35,960 nucleotides of DNA from Polyangiaceae bacterium (GTDB lineage Bacteria > Myxococcota_A > Polyangia > Polyangiales > Polyangiaceae): the NCBI GenBank assembly GCA_029266615.1, contig JAQSWN010000072.1, positions 1 to 35,960 on the forward strand, read 5' to 3'. How positions within the stretch are numbered: the first letter of the stretch is position 1; each line of letters starts with the position of its first letter. The notes below the pieces were generated by a model that did no database searches, was not told the origin of the DNA, and was given only the letters and a program-made list of their open reading frames with translations. Positions 24,091 through 32,394 of this stretch are shown in pieces. The translations under genes and the position numbers were made by a program.

Positions 24091-25197
24091 ATGAGTACCG
24101 ATACGAGTGGTGATTCCGCCGCGTCCGCGTCGTCTGCGGGCTCGCCTGGGCGCTCCGTGGTGGTGCTGGACGACGAGCTGTTTCTCGCGCACGTGGCCCC
24201 TCCCGAGCACCCCGAGTGCGGCGAGCGCCTGCTGGCGGTGCGAGAGGGCCTAGCGCGCGCTTTGCATTCGCTGGGCGAGGGTTACGGGTACGCGCGGCCG
24301 CCAGTGCCGGACGCCACCGCGGAGCAGCTGGCGCGCGTGCACGACCCGGCACACATCGAGCAACTCGGCCATTTGGCCGGCCGAGCGAGCTTTCTCGAAT
24401 CCGACACTTATTTATCCGCCGGCTCCGTGCCCGCCGCGCATCGCGCCGCCGGCGCGGCAGTGGCTCTCGTGGACGCGCTGATAGACGGCGCGGCTTCGCA
24501 TAGCCGCGGGTTCGCGTTGCCGCGGCCGCCCGGTCACCACGCGCTCGCCGACCGCGCGATGGGCTTTTGCTTGCTCAACAACGTCGCCGTCGCGGCCGCT
24601 CACGCGCGAGCCCGCGGTCGGCAGCGCGTGCTGGTGCTCGACTGGGACGTGCACCACGGCAACGGCACGGAGGCCATCTTCTACGATGACCCGAGCGTCC
24701 TGTTCGTCTCGTTGCATCAGTATCCGTGCTACCCGGGCACGGGCGCGGACAGGGACGTGGGCAACGGCAACGGGCGCGGAAAGACCGTGAACCTTCCCCT
24801 TCCCCCCGGAGGCTCGGACGCGCTGTACGAAGCTGCGTTCTCACGCATCGTGCTGCCGATCATCGAGCAGTTTTCGCCAGATTTTGCGCTCGTCAGCTGC
24901 GGATTCGACGCGCACGCGCGCGACCCGCTCGCCTCCATGGAGCTGAGCTCCACGGCCTACGGGCAGATGACCCGGAGCTTGCTGGGCGTCCTGCGCCAAG
25001 ACTGCCCGCTCGGCGTGGTGCTCGAAGGCGGCTACGACTTGCAAGCGCTGGCCGAGTCGAGCGAGGCCGTCGCGAAGGCGCTCTTCGACGCGCCGCCGCA
25101 AACGTCGACGACCGGCAGCGTCCCTCTGAGCGCGCCCGCCGACGCCGCGCTGCGACAGGTGCAGCGCGTGCAAGCGCCCTACTGGAAGGTTGACTGA
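24091..25197 (+). CDS. Histone deacetylase/acetylpolyamine amidohydrolase family enzyme
   Basis: A 368-residue zinc-dependent deacetylase. The chosen start is the ATG at 24091; a GTG at 24040 adds 17 residues. Family motifs are all present: HPECGERL near the N-terminus, RPPGHHA (tandem catalytic His, about 145-151), DWDVHHGNGT (zinc ligands, about 184-193), SLHQYPCYPGTG, SCGFDAHARDPL (about 269-280) and LEGGYD (about 311-316). The likely substrate is an acetylated lysine or polyamine; bacterial class II-like members are varied and the substrate cannot be read from sequence. The first 20 residues are a Ser/Ala-rich disordered leader. Confidence 0.93.
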   Translation: MSTDTSGDSAASASSAGSPGRSVVVLDDELFLAHVAPPEHPECGERLLAVREGLARALHSLGEGYGYARPPVPDATAEQLARVHDPAHIEQLGHLAGRASFLESDTYLSAGSVPAAHRAAGAAVALVDALIDGAASHSRGFALPRPPGHHALADRAMGFCLLNNVAVAAAHARARGRQRVLVLDWDVHHGNGTEAIFYDDPSVLFVSLHQYPCYPGTGADRDVGNGNGRGKTVNLPLPPGGSDALYEAAFSRIVLPIIEQFSPDFALVSCGFDAHARDPLASMELSSTAYGQMTRSLLGVLRQDCPLGVVLEGGYDLQALAESSEAVAKALFDAPPQTSTTGSVPLSAPADAALRQVQRVQAPYWKVD

Positions 25198-25206
25198 GCT
25201 AGCCCG

Positions 25207-25230
25207 CGACGGCGGTTAGGTCCGCCGTCG
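25207..25230. terminator. Hairpin between deacetylase gene and tRNA-His
   Basis: CGACGGCGG and CCGCCGTCG are exact inverted copies around a 6-base loop, 10 bases past the deacetylase stop. No T-run follows on either strand, so a terminator function is only probable. Confidence 0.45.
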
Positions 25231-25269
25231 CTCGGTCTGCGAGGCCGCTTGGCGCGGCGTGTTACTGGG

Positions 25270-25342
25270 GGTGAATGACGGGGATCGAACCCGCGACAAC
25301 CGGAGCCACAATCCAGTGCTCTACCACTGAGCTACATCCACC
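25270..25342 (-). tRNA. tRNA-His (anticodon GTG)
   Basis: The minus strand folds into a complete cloverleaf. Acceptor GTGGATG pairs with CATTCAC (one G-T), with an encoded extra 5' G opposite C73, a tRNA-His hallmark. D stem is GCTC/GAGC, anticodon stem CTGGA/TCCGG with loop TTGTGGC, and T arm GCGGG-TTCGATC-CCCGT. The genome continues CCCA, so the CCA end is not encoded in register. Confidence 0.97.
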
Positions 25343-25640
25343 ATGAGGCGAAACGAGAATCGGCTTGTCCGAGAGGCGGGGTTGGTAGCACAGGCTCGTG
25401 GCCTGTCCCAAGAGAAACTAGCGCGGGGGTCACGCGATTTTCTGAAGCGCTTTAGAGGAGGACGTTCGAGGAGGCCTGACAAGGCGGATGCAATTGTGGT
25501 AACAGCAGAAGGCCCGGCTCGTGTTATCTGAGGCACGGCTGGGTCTGCGGCTCCGCAAGGCAGCGGAACCACTGGCAATTCGGACGATGGGCACACTCCG
25601 TCATCCACCCCTAGAATCGAATCAAGAGGAGAAGCTGCCG
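25343..25640. other. Intergenic region upstream of tRNA-His and the lipoprotein gene
   Basis: No gene supported. A small hairpin (ACAGGC/GCCTGT, 25390-25406) lies upstream of the tRNA. No clear promoter pair was found for either flank. Confidence 0.4.
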
Positions 25641-26231
25641 ATGAAGCTGTCGTCGCGGTGGTCTATTACGGCTTGGGTAGCGGTCTGTGCGTTGGGCTGC
25701 AGCGATCCGGTGGCGCCTCCGGCGCAGGGCGCTTTCAACGCGCGCGTCACCTCCGCATCGCCGGCGCCGAGCGGAAAGATGTGCCCGTCGGGCGCCTCCA
25801 CCTACTTCGAGGTACCGGTCGTACCGCCCGTAACGACGGTGGACGAAGCGTTGGACGAGCAGACCTACCTTCACTGGATTGTCGACGGGGAGAACGCGGC
25901 CGCGAAGTGCACCGTTCAAGGTAACGGTTCGTTCTTCGAAGGCCGTCTGAGCTCCGGCACCAAAACGCTGGACATCTCCGCTGGCGCGCTGGACCCGACG
26001 ACGCTCAAAGGCACGGCGCGCATCAGCCTCTCGAGCGGCTCTCAGATTTCCGGCGCGCTGACCTCGCCTTCTGCAAACTGCATAAGCAACGCGTCGAATG
26101 CGGGAGGCACCCGCTTCTAGGTCGCGCAGGGACGCATCTGGGCGTCTTTCGACAGCCCTTCCGTGGAGCGGCAACCGTCCGACTACTGCGCGGCGCGCGG
26201 CATCTTCGTTCTGGAGAACTGCAACAAGTAA
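25641..26231 (+). pseudogene. Lipoprotein gene interrupted by an in-frame TAG
   Basis: The ATG at 25641 follows GAGGAG by nine bases. A lipoprotein signal (MKLSSRWSITAWVAVCALGC, Cys at residue 20) leads into a beta-rich domain (KCTVQGNGSFFEGRLSSGTKTL). After 159 codons TAG occurs at 26118-26120 (context CGC TTC TAG GTC). The same frame then continues for 36 coding codons to TAA at 26229-26231, reading GRIWASFDSPSVERQPSDYC and ending IFVLENCNK. The tail keeps GC-rich third positions and adds two Cys, so it looks like the original C-terminus. A single TAC to TAG change would explain it. Either the gene is truncated or the amber codon is read through. Followed by a strong terminator at 26288-26328, after the TAA. 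Function unknown. Confidence 0.7.
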
Positions 26232-26287
26232 GGCAACCGGTGGCGGGGCGCGCACTACGTGGCCAGCGCCCCACCCATGACGATGCG

Positions 26288-26328
26288 AAAAACGCCGCCG
26301 GGCTCAGCCCAGCGGCGTTTCGCTTTTC
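26288..26328. terminator. Bidirectional intrinsic terminator
   Basis: AAACGCCGC...GCGGCGTTT with an inner GGGC-TCA-GCCC stem (26290-26320). T-runs flank both sides: TTTCGCTTTT on the plus strand and TTTTTCGC on the minus strand. It serves the plus-strand lipoprotein gene and the convergent PP2C gene. Confidence 0.9.
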
Positions 26329-26352
26329 GAGGACCCCGGAGCGAACGGCGTT

Positions 26353-27258
26353 CTAAGAGCGCGTCTTCGTCTCGCCGGCGGGAGGCGTGTCCGCATGCGC
26401 GTCGTCCGGCTTGGTGGTGACTTGCGCGCTGGGCGAGCCGACGGTCGGCAGCGTGTCGGATAGGCTTACCTTGGGCGAGCCGCCCCCGGCGGGCTCGTCC
26501 TCGATGCGGACGAGGACGGCGGTGATGTTGTCTTCCCCGCCGTGCTCGTTCGCGAGCGCGATGAGCTTGCGACACGCCTCTTCGATGTTCGGAGACTTGG
26601 AGACGATCTCGAGGATCTCCGCGTCTTCGATCATGCCGCTCAGACCGTCCGAGCACAGCACGTAGCAGTCTCCGACGGTCGCGTCGTCGCCCTGCAAGTC
26701 CACGCTGACGTGCTCCTGCATGCCCAGCGCGCGCGTGATGACGTTCTTGGGGAGCTCGCTCTTCTGCTCTTCCGTGAGCTCCGGCATGGCGAGGAGGTAG
26801 TCGTTGACGAGCGAGTGATCGCGCGTCATCTGCCGGATTTCGCCGGCGCGGACTCGGTAGGCGCGGCTGTCGCCCACGTGGCCGATGTACATCTTGCCCT
26901 TCCGCCCGCTGAACAAGGCGCCCACGACGGTGGTGCCCATGCCGTGGCACTCGCGCGAGCGCGAGCTGCGCTCCACGATTTGGCGGTTGGCGATCTTGAT
27001 GCTGGTGAGCAGCCGGTTCTCCTCCTCCGACATGCGGGAGTCGAAGTGGAAAGGCCACGTGAAGTCTTCCGCCGCTGTCGCGCGGAAGAAGTCTACTATT
27101 GCCTCGGTCGCGAGCTTGCTAGCGACATCGCCCGCGCGATGGCCGCCCATGCCGTCCGCAACGATGTAAAGCTCGTGATCCTGAAGGATCGCAAAGCTGT
27201 CTTCGTTGTGATCTCGCTGGAGTCCTACGTCAGTGAGTCCGGCCGCAACCGCTCGCAT
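26353..27258 (-). CDS. PP2C-family Ser/Thr protein phosphatase
   Basis: A 301-residue cytoplasmic phosphatase with a GAGGG site before the ATG at 27258. The metal-binding and catalytic motifs of bacterial PPM/Stp enzymes are intact: RDHNEDS (about 15-21), VADGMGGH (about 33-40), GMGTTVVGA, GHVGDSRAY, QMTRDHSLV, ITRALGM, LCSDGLSGMI and GGEDNITAVLV. The last 45 residues are a disordered Pro/Thr-rich tail. It would remove phosphates added by Hanks-type kinases; one is encoded 0.8 kb upstream on the same strand, with frr between them. Confidence 0.96.
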   Translation of the reverse strand: MRAVAAGLTDVGLQRDHNEDSFAILQDHELYIVADGMGGHRAGDVASKLATEAIVDFFRATAAEDFTWPFHFDSRMSEEENRLLTSIKIANRQIVERSSRSRECHGMGTTVVGALFSGRKGKMYIGHVGDSRAYRVRAGEIRQMTRDHSLVNDYLLAMPELTEEQKSELPKNVITRALGMQEHVSVDLQGDDATVGDCYVLCSDGLSGMIEDAEILEIVSKSPNIEEACRKLIALANEHGGEDNITAVLVRIEDEPAGGGSPKVSLSDTLPTVGSPSAQVTTKPDDAHADTPPAGETKTRS

Positions 27259-27388
27259 TTTCCCTCGAAACCAGCGTAGCGCATCGCGGTTTCAGGTAGG
27301 GGGTAATGTGTCAAGGCAGCCCCTTTTTTTGAGCCGAGCCCTCGCCGGCCGTACCGCGAGGCTCACCCTGGGCCTAAAGCTAGCGCGG

Positions 27389-27413
27389 GAGCGCGCCCGC
27401 CAGCGGGCCGCTC
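27389..27413 (-). terminator. Possible terminator downstream of frr
   Basis: GAGCG/GCCCGC pairs with GCGGGC/CGCTC (one bulged base, tight loop), 38 bases past the frr stop. Only a short TTT follows on the minus strand, so the call is weak. Confidence 0.35.
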
Positions 27414-27450
27414 CTGAGAGCTGCGATGAGGACAGAGCCTCCCCGCGACC

Positions 27451-28008
27451 TCAGATCGCGAGGATCTCTTTCTCTTTGGCGGCGATGATTTGGTCGATGC
27501 TCTGGCCCGCTTCGGAGACGGCTTCTTCGGCCTTCTTCTTGGCGCGCTCGACCTCGTCCTCACTGGCGCCGCCGCCGCTCTTCAGCTCGTTCAGCATGTC
27601 CAGTGCTTCGTGGCGGGCTTTGCGCACGGCCACTTTGCACTCTTCGCCGGCTTTTTTGGCGATTTTGACCAGGTCCTTGCGGCGTTGTTCGCTGAGGGCT
27701 GGGATGGGGATGCGGATCAAGTCCCCATCCGTCTGCGGATTGAGGCCCAAATCGCTCTCGCGAATGGCCTTCTCTACCAGCACGACGGCCGACTTGTCCC
27801 ACGGTTTGACCGTGAGCATGCGCGGCTCGGGAACGCCCACACTCGCCATCTGCGCGATGGGGGTCTGGGTGCCGTAGTAGTCCACCCGCAACATGTCCAA
27901 CATGGCGGGATGCGCGCGCCCGGTCCGGAGCTTCGAAAGCTCGCGCCGCAGCGCCTCCTTGGCTTTTTCGCTGGAGCTTTTCAGCTCGCTCAGGATGTCG
28001 TCAATCAT
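27451..28008 (-). CDS. frr: Ribosome recycling factor
   Basis: A 185-residue protein, exactly the usual family length, from MIDDILSELKSS at 28008 (the frame opens further upstream without coding character). It dissociates the post-termination ribosome with EF-G. Recognisable landmarks are LRTGRAHPAMLDMLRVDYYG, LTVKPWDKSAV, AIRESDLGLNPQTDGDLIRIPIP, the RRKDLVKIAKKAGEECKVAVR helix and the C-terminal KEKEILAI. In most bacteria frr follows tsf-pyrH; here it follows a Ser/Thr kinase gene by 51 bases. Confidence 0.98.
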   Translation of the reverse strand: MIDDILSELKSSSEKAKEALRRELSKLRTGRAHPAMLDMLRVDYYGTQTPIAQMASVGVPEPRMLTVKPWDKSAVVLVEKAIRESDLGLNPQTDGDLIRIPIPALSEQRRKDLVKIAKKAGEECKVAVRKARHEALDMLNELKSGGGASEDEVERAKKKAEEAVSEAGQSIDQIIAAKEKEILAI

Positions 28009-28059
28009 CGAGGACCTCGGGCCGTTCGGTATAACACCGGTTGCGGCTGGTATCACGGT

Positions 28060-29337
28060 CTACGGACTTTGCGGGCGGGCGAGCGGCGCCTTGGGTTTCC
28101 GGGCCGGCCGGGTTTGGCTCGCGAGCGCACGTGCCTGCGCGCTCGCGGAGGCCGCCGCTGCGGCCTTTTGGCTCAAAAGCAAGGCTTCCTCCGCGGCTTT
28201 CGACCGGCGCGCGCTCTCCGCTTCGACAGAAGCGGTGGCCCGCGCCAGGCTGCTCCGCACGAGCTCGTCCGCTTCGCGCGTGCGCTTCATGACGTAAAAG
28301 CCGAGCAGGCCGAGCATCAGCGACGCGCCGACGAGGATGCCCGCCAACATGCGGCCGCGCGTGGAGGGCGCCGGCTCCAGCTCCAAATCCATCAACGCCA
28401 AGCTCGGCTGGAGCGGACGGAATTGGTAGGTGACGTTCTCGCGCTCGGCGCGGCTCCACTCCTCGAGGCGGAGCAGAGCATCCGCGGCTTCGGCCGCGGA
28501 TTTGAAGCGCGCGCTCACGTCGCGCGAGCAGCACTTCGCGAACCACGCGTCGAAAGCGCGCGGCAAAGAAGGATCGACCTTGGAAGGCACCGGCACGGGC
28601 GCCGCGCACACCTTGAGCACGACGTCCCCGATCGCGTCCCCTTCGAACGGCACCCGCCCGCAAGCGGCCGCGAACGCGCACGCCCCGAGGGACCAAATGT
28701 CGGACGCTGCGCTCACCGGCGCGGAAGCGGTGAGCGCTTCTGGGCTCATATAATGAGGAGTGCCGAGCACCATGCCGGCTTGCGTCGACGAGGCGCCGGT
28801 CTCCGCTTCGTCCTGGACGACCTTCGCGATACCGAAGTCCACCAGCTTGACGCCGTAGCCGTGGCGACTGCCGTCGTTGTCCTTGGCGAGGAAGACGTTG
28901 TCTGGCTTGAGGTCGCGGTGCACGACGTGAGCTTCGTGCGCGGCCGATAACGCCCGCGCGCTCTGCGCGACGATTTGCACCACCTCCGCAAAAGGGAGCT
29001 TGCCGCGCTCCCGGATGGCGCGCTCAAGCGACTCGCCGTCCAGGTACTCCATCACGATGTAGGGCTGGCCTGCCTCGGTGACACCGTGATCGTGCACCGC
29101 AACCGCGTGCCGGCTCTTGATGCGCGCGGCGGCCTTGGCCTCGTTGTCGAAGCGGCGTCGCGCTTCCGCGCTGCCGGCCAGCTTCGGGTGCACGAACTTG
29201 ATGGCGACCAGCTGCCCGAGCGTGACGTGTCGCCCCGCCCACACGGACCCCATACCACCCTGCCCCAACAGCTGCTCCACTCGGTACTTGCCGGCAACCA
29301 CCGTGCCGGACAAATCAGGTAGGGAGGGCTCGGTCAT
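28060..29337 (-). CDS. Hanks-type Ser/Thr protein kinase with C-terminal transmembrane helix
   Basis: A 425-residue protein from the ATG at 29337 (MTEPSLPDLSG); no clear ribosome site. The kinase domain has GQGGMGSVW (about 24-32), VAIKFV, HRDLKPDNV (about 137-145), DFGIAK (about 165-170), GTPHYMSPE (about 189-197) and SDIWSLG, so it should be active. A juxtamembrane region is followed by one transmembrane helix (about 327-349) and a short Ala/Ser-rich coiled segment of about 75 residues instead of the PASTA or sensor domains of many relatives. It phosphorylates Ser/Thr on targets and may be opposed by the PP2C enzyme encoded downstream. Confidence 0.96.
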   Translation of the reverse strand: MTEPSLPDLSGTVVAGKYRVEQLLGQGGMGSVWAGRHVTLGQLVAIKFVHPKLAGSAEARRRFDNEAKAAARIKSRHAVAVHDHGVTEAGQPYIVMEYLDGESLERAIRERGKLPFAEVVQIVAQSARALSAAHEAHVVHRDLKPDNVFLAKDNDGSRHGYGVKLVDFGIAKVVQDEAETGASSTQAGMVLGTPHYMSPEALTASAPVSAASDIWSLGACAFAAACGRVPFEGDAIGDVVLKVCAAPVPVPSKVDPSLPRAFDAWFAKCCSRDVSARFKSAAEAADALLRLEEWSRAERENVTYQFRPLQPSLALMDLELEPAPSTRGRMLAGILVGASLMLGLLGFYVMKRTREADELVRSSLARATASVEAESARRSKAAEEALLLSQKAAAAASASAQARALASQTRPARKPKAPLARPQSP

Positions 29338-29357
29338 CAAGTAAAGCGCGCGAAGGC

Positions 29358-29386
29358 TTGGGAGGCGACAAAGCATAGCCTATGCT
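29358..29386 (+). promoter_or_regulatory. Promoter and dyad between kinase and EEP genes
   Basis: TTGGGA (29358-29363), 17 bases, then TATGCT (29381-29386) precede the plus-strand ATG at 29401 by only 14 bases. The -10 is one arm of a perfect dyad AGCATAG-C-CTATGCT (29372-29386). The other arm is a TATGCT facing the kinase gene, so divergent -10 boxes or an operator are both possible. Confidence 0.45.
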
Positions 29387-29400
29387 GCGAGGCTCACGCC

Positions 29401-30033
29401 ATGCGTCTCCGCGTCGTGACCTGGAACATTCACAAGGGCATCGGCGGTATGGACCGTCGGTACCGGCTAGATCGTACGGTTTCCGTGCTCGCGTTCGGCG
29501 CGGAGCACCGCTTCCGCGTCGGGGGCTACGGCAACGCCATCCTGAGCCGCTACCCGCTCACGGACTCCGCTCGCATCGACCTCACCATCGGGCGCCGCAA
29601 GCAGCGCGGATTGGTCAAAACCCGCGCCCACGCCAAGCTCGAGCACGGGACTCGCAGCGTGGTCGTGTTCAACTTGCACCTCGGCCTCTCCGGCAGCGAG
29701 CGAGCGACGCAGCTCCAGCGCTTTTTGGAGTGCGATCCGTTCGCGCACCTCCACCACGACACGCCCCTCATCGTCGGGGGCGACTTCAACGACGTCTGGG
29801 CGTCGCTCGGGCAACGCTTCCTGGAGCCGAAGGGCTTCGTGCGCGCAGGCAAGCTGCTGCCCACGTTTCCGGCCGCGCTCCCGCTGCGCCCGCTGGACGG
29901 CCTGTGGATTCGCGGAGGTCTCAAGGTGATTTCCGCGCACCCCGTGCGCACCGGCTTGGCCAAAGTCGCCTCCGACCATCTGCCGATCGTGGCCGATCTC
30001 GAGGTCAGCCCGCAGTCGCACGAAAGTAGCTAG
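29401..30033 (+). CDS. Endonuclease/exonuclease/phosphatase-fold protein lacking the catalytic-Glu segment
   Basis: A 210-residue protein of the EEP (DNase I-like) superfamily. It begins with the typical MRLRVVTWNIHKGIGG (Asn 9 of the metal site) and keeps GGYGNAILSRYPL, FNLHLGLSG, VGGDFNDVW (about 126-133), LDGLWI and SDHLPIVADL. Between VSVLA (residue 31) and FGAEHRFRVGGYGNAIL the family normally has about 40-50 residues including the LQEV motif whose Glu binds the catalytic metal. Those residues are absent here while the frame stays open. The protein therefore looks internally deleted and is probably inactive as a phosphoesterase. Compared from memory with relatives of about 250 residues. 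Confidence 0.85.
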   Translation: MRLRVVTWNIHKGIGGMDRRYRLDRTVSVLAFGAEHRFRVGGYGNAILSRYPLTDSARIDLTIGRRKQRGLVKTRAHAKLEHGTRSVVVFNLHLGLSGSERATQLQRFLECDPFAHLHHDTPLIVGGDFNDVWASLGQRFLEPKGFVRAGKLLPTFPAALPLRPLDGLWIRGGLKVISAHPVRTGLAKVASDHLPIVADLEVSPQSHESS

Positions 30034-30464
30034 TTAGTCGCACCGACAGAACGCGCCGGCACATCGCGCGCCGGCGATTTCTGGACCGCGTCGTCGCACG
30101 CGGAGACATCGGCGTGCCCGAACAACCAGCAACTTTCCGGTTCCGCCTCAGAGTTTACGCGAGGATCACAAGGAGTCGGCAAGCACACGCTTCGCTGTTC
30201 GTAGCAGAAGCCGGCACAGCAGTCTTCGTCTGCGCGACAGACGTCCCCCTCGCCACCGCAAAGGCAGCGGTTAGCAGTGCCGCGGTTCCCGGAGCAGCAA
30301 TCCGAGCCATCCGACTGTTCACTGACAGCATCGACCTGCTTGCAACCGGCGCAGATGCCGGGATCGGGAGTACGACTGAACCTGCACATCCCGACGCAAC
30401 AATCAGCGCGGCTCGTGCAACGCGAGGAGGCGTCTGACGCGCGCCATAGGCCAGAAAAGCACAA
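30030..30464 (-). CDS. Cys-rich knottin-like protein, start uncertain
   Basis: An open frame of up to about 144 residues, or more if it starts further upstream (in-frame stop at 30537-30539). It has about 19 Cys arranged in repeated C-x5-CC-x3-C units (CTSRADCCVGMC, SDCCSGN...RCLCGG, CRADEDCCAGFC), the pattern of disulfide-knotted toxins or dickkopf-like repeats found in many myxobacterial secreted proteins. The C-terminal 45 residues have two more Cys. The best available start is TTG at 30464, without a good ribosome site. A weakly hydrophobic N-terminus (FVALCFSGLW) might be a degraded signal peptide. Its stop overlaps the end of the convergent EEP gene by four bases. May be a fragment. Confidence 0.5.
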   Translation of the reverse strand: MCFSGLWRASDASSRCTSRADCCVGMCRFSRTPDPGICAGCKQVDAVSEQSDGSDCCSGNRGTANRCLCGGEGDVCRADEDCCAGFCYEQRSVCLPTPCDPRVNSEAEPESCWLFGHADVSACDDAVQKSPARDVPARSVGATN

Positions 30465-30761
30465 CGCGACAAAGTTCAGATCCCTCGTGATCCCGCTTTG
30501 CCTGGGCGGAGGATGTTCGCACCAGGAGCCTCTACCTTACTCACGGTATGGTGTCGCACTCGCGGCCGGCGGCCTGAGATGGGCTCGATGGCAAACATCC
30601 CTCTCTATAGCTTCTCCCGGTGGACTCGCCGCGACGCTGGATTCGTACCCTAGCCGGGTGCATCTTCCCAGGACGGGCCTCGGTCCCGCGTGAATCGCCT
30701 AAAAAGTGAGTAGCTGACCGGCCGCTTCCGTCCCGGGCGCGTTCGTGGAAAGAATCCGCCC
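30465..30761. other. Intergenic region upstream of pgi
   Basis: No gene supported. It contains the upstream part of the minus-strand Cys-rich frame (to 30537) and the expected promoter region of pgi, for which I could not pick a convincing -35/-10 pair. Confidence 0.4.
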
Positions 30762-32390
30762 ATGGCCGTCACCGCCCTCACCGCCCGTCCCGAATGGAAA
30801 GCGCTCGCTGCTCACTACGAGCAGCAAAAGGACGCCCACTTGCGCGAGCTGTTCCGCGACGATCCGAAGCGCGCCGAGCACTTCAGTGTGGAAGCGGCGG
30901 GGCTCTATCTAGACTACTCCAAGCACCGCATCACCGCAGAGACCTTGGCCTTGCTCGTGAGTCTCGCGGAGAGCGTTGGTCTACGGGACCGCATCGACGC
31001 GATGTTCCGCGGCGACAAGATCAACACCACCGAAGACCGAGCCGTCTTGCACGTCGCGTTGCGCGCTCCGCGCGGGGAGCAGATTCTCGTCGACGGCAAG
31101 GACGTGGTCGCGGACGTTCATGCGGTGCTCGACAAAATGAGCGACTTCGCCGAGCGCGTGCGGAGCGGTGCTTGGGTCGGCCACACCGGCAAGCGCATCA
31201 AGAACATCGTGAACATCGGCATTGGCGGCTCGGATCTGGGCCCGGCCATGGCCTACGACGCGCTGCGCGCCTACTCGGACCGTAACCTCACGCTGCGCTT
31301 CGTCTCCAACGTGGACGCGACCGACTTCGCCGAAGCCGTTCAGGGGCTGGACGCAGCCGAGACGCTGTTCATCGTCTGCTCCAAGACGTTCACCACGATC
31401 GAGACGATCATGAACGCGCAGACGGCGCGCGGCTGGCTCGTGGAAAAGCTGGGCGACGCGGCCGCAGTGCGCAAGCACTTCGTTGCGGTCTCGACCAACG
31501 CGGCCGAGGTCTCCAAGTTCGGCATCGACACCGAGAACATGTTCGGCTTTTGGGATTGGGTGGGCGGCCGTTACAGCTACCCTTCCGCCATCGGTCTGTC
31601 CGTGCTCGTCGCGGTAGGTCCCGCGAAGTTTCGGGAGATGCTGGCCGGCTTCCACGAGATGGACGAGCACTTCAAAAGCGCGCCCTTCGAGAAGAATCTG
31701 CCCGTGCTCTTGGGCGTGCTCGGCATTTGGTACGACAACTTCTTCGGCGCAGAGTCGCATGCGGTGCTGCCGTACGACCAATACCTCGGTCGCTTCCCGG
31801 CGTACCTGCAGCAGCTGGACATGGAAAGTAACGGCAAGAGCGTCACGCTCTCCGGGGAGCGCGTGAGCTACCAAACCGGGCCCATCATTTGGGGCCAGCC
31901 CGGAACCAACGGCCAGCACGCCTTTTACCAGCTCATTCACCAAGGCACGAAGCTCATCCCCTGCGACTTCATCGGTTTCGCCAAGAGCTTGAACCCGCTC
32001 GGTGAGCACCACGATCAGCTGATGGCGAACTTCTTCGCGCAGACGGAGGCGCTCGCGTTCGGCAAAACCGCGTCGGAGGTGAAGGCGGAGGGCGTCGCCG
32101 AAGCGCTCGTCACCCACAAGACCTTCGAAGGCAACCGCCCCACGAGCACGATCTTGGCGCCGGAGCTCACGCCGGCCGTGCTCGGCAAGCTCGTCGCGCT
32201 GTACGAGCACAAGGTGTTCGTGCAGGGCATCATCTGGGGGCTGAACTCGTTCGACCAGTGGGGCGTGGAGCTCGGCAAGGTGCTGGCCAAGCGCATCGGC
32301 GGCGAGCTCGCCAGCAAGGAAGAGCCGCCGCTCGCCCACGACGCTTCCACCAACGCGCTGATTCGTCGCTACCGCCAGCTACGCGGCTGA
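30762..32390 (+). CDS. pgi: Glucose-6-phosphate isomerase
   Basis: A 542-residue enzyme that interconverts glucose-6-phosphate and fructose-6-phosphate. Family motifs are complete: [107 protein letters not shown] and the C-terminal [20 protein letters not shown] lies nine bases before the ATG. Converges with the HIT gene with four bases between stop codons. Confidence 0.98.
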   Translation: MAVTALTARPEWKALAAHYEQQKDAHLRELFRDDPKRAEHFSVEAAGLYLDYSKHRITAETLALLVSLAESVGLRDRIDAMFRGDKINTTEDRAVLHVALRAPRGEQILVDGKDVVADVHAVLDKMSDFAERVRSGAWVGHTGKRIKNIVNIGIGGSDLGPAMAYDALRAYSDRNLTLRFVSNVDATDFAEAVQGLDAAETLFIVCSKTFTTIETIMNAQTARGWLVEKLGDAAAVRKHFVAVSTNAAEVSKFGIDTENMFGFWDWVGGRYSYPSAIGLSVLVAVGPAKFREMLAGFHEMDEHFKSAPFEKNLPVLLGVLGIWYDNFFGAESHAVLPYDQYLGRFPAYLQQLDMESNGKSVTLSGERVSYQTGPIIWGQPGTNGQHAFYQLIHQGTKLIPCDFIGFAKSLNPLGEHHDQLMANFFAQTEALAFGKTASEVKAEGVAEALVTHKTFEGNRPTSTILAPELTPAVLGKLVALYEHKVFVQGIIWGLNSFDQWGVELGKVLAKRIGGELASKEEPPLAHDASTNALIRRYRQLRG

Positions 32391-32394
32391 GCCT

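Noticed and set aside
27490..28950. 486-codon plus-strand open frame
   Set aside because: Antisense to frr and the kinase gene, both with complete family motifs.
30981..32339. 452-codon minus-strand open frame
   Set aside because: Antisense to pgi, whose catalytic motifs are intact.
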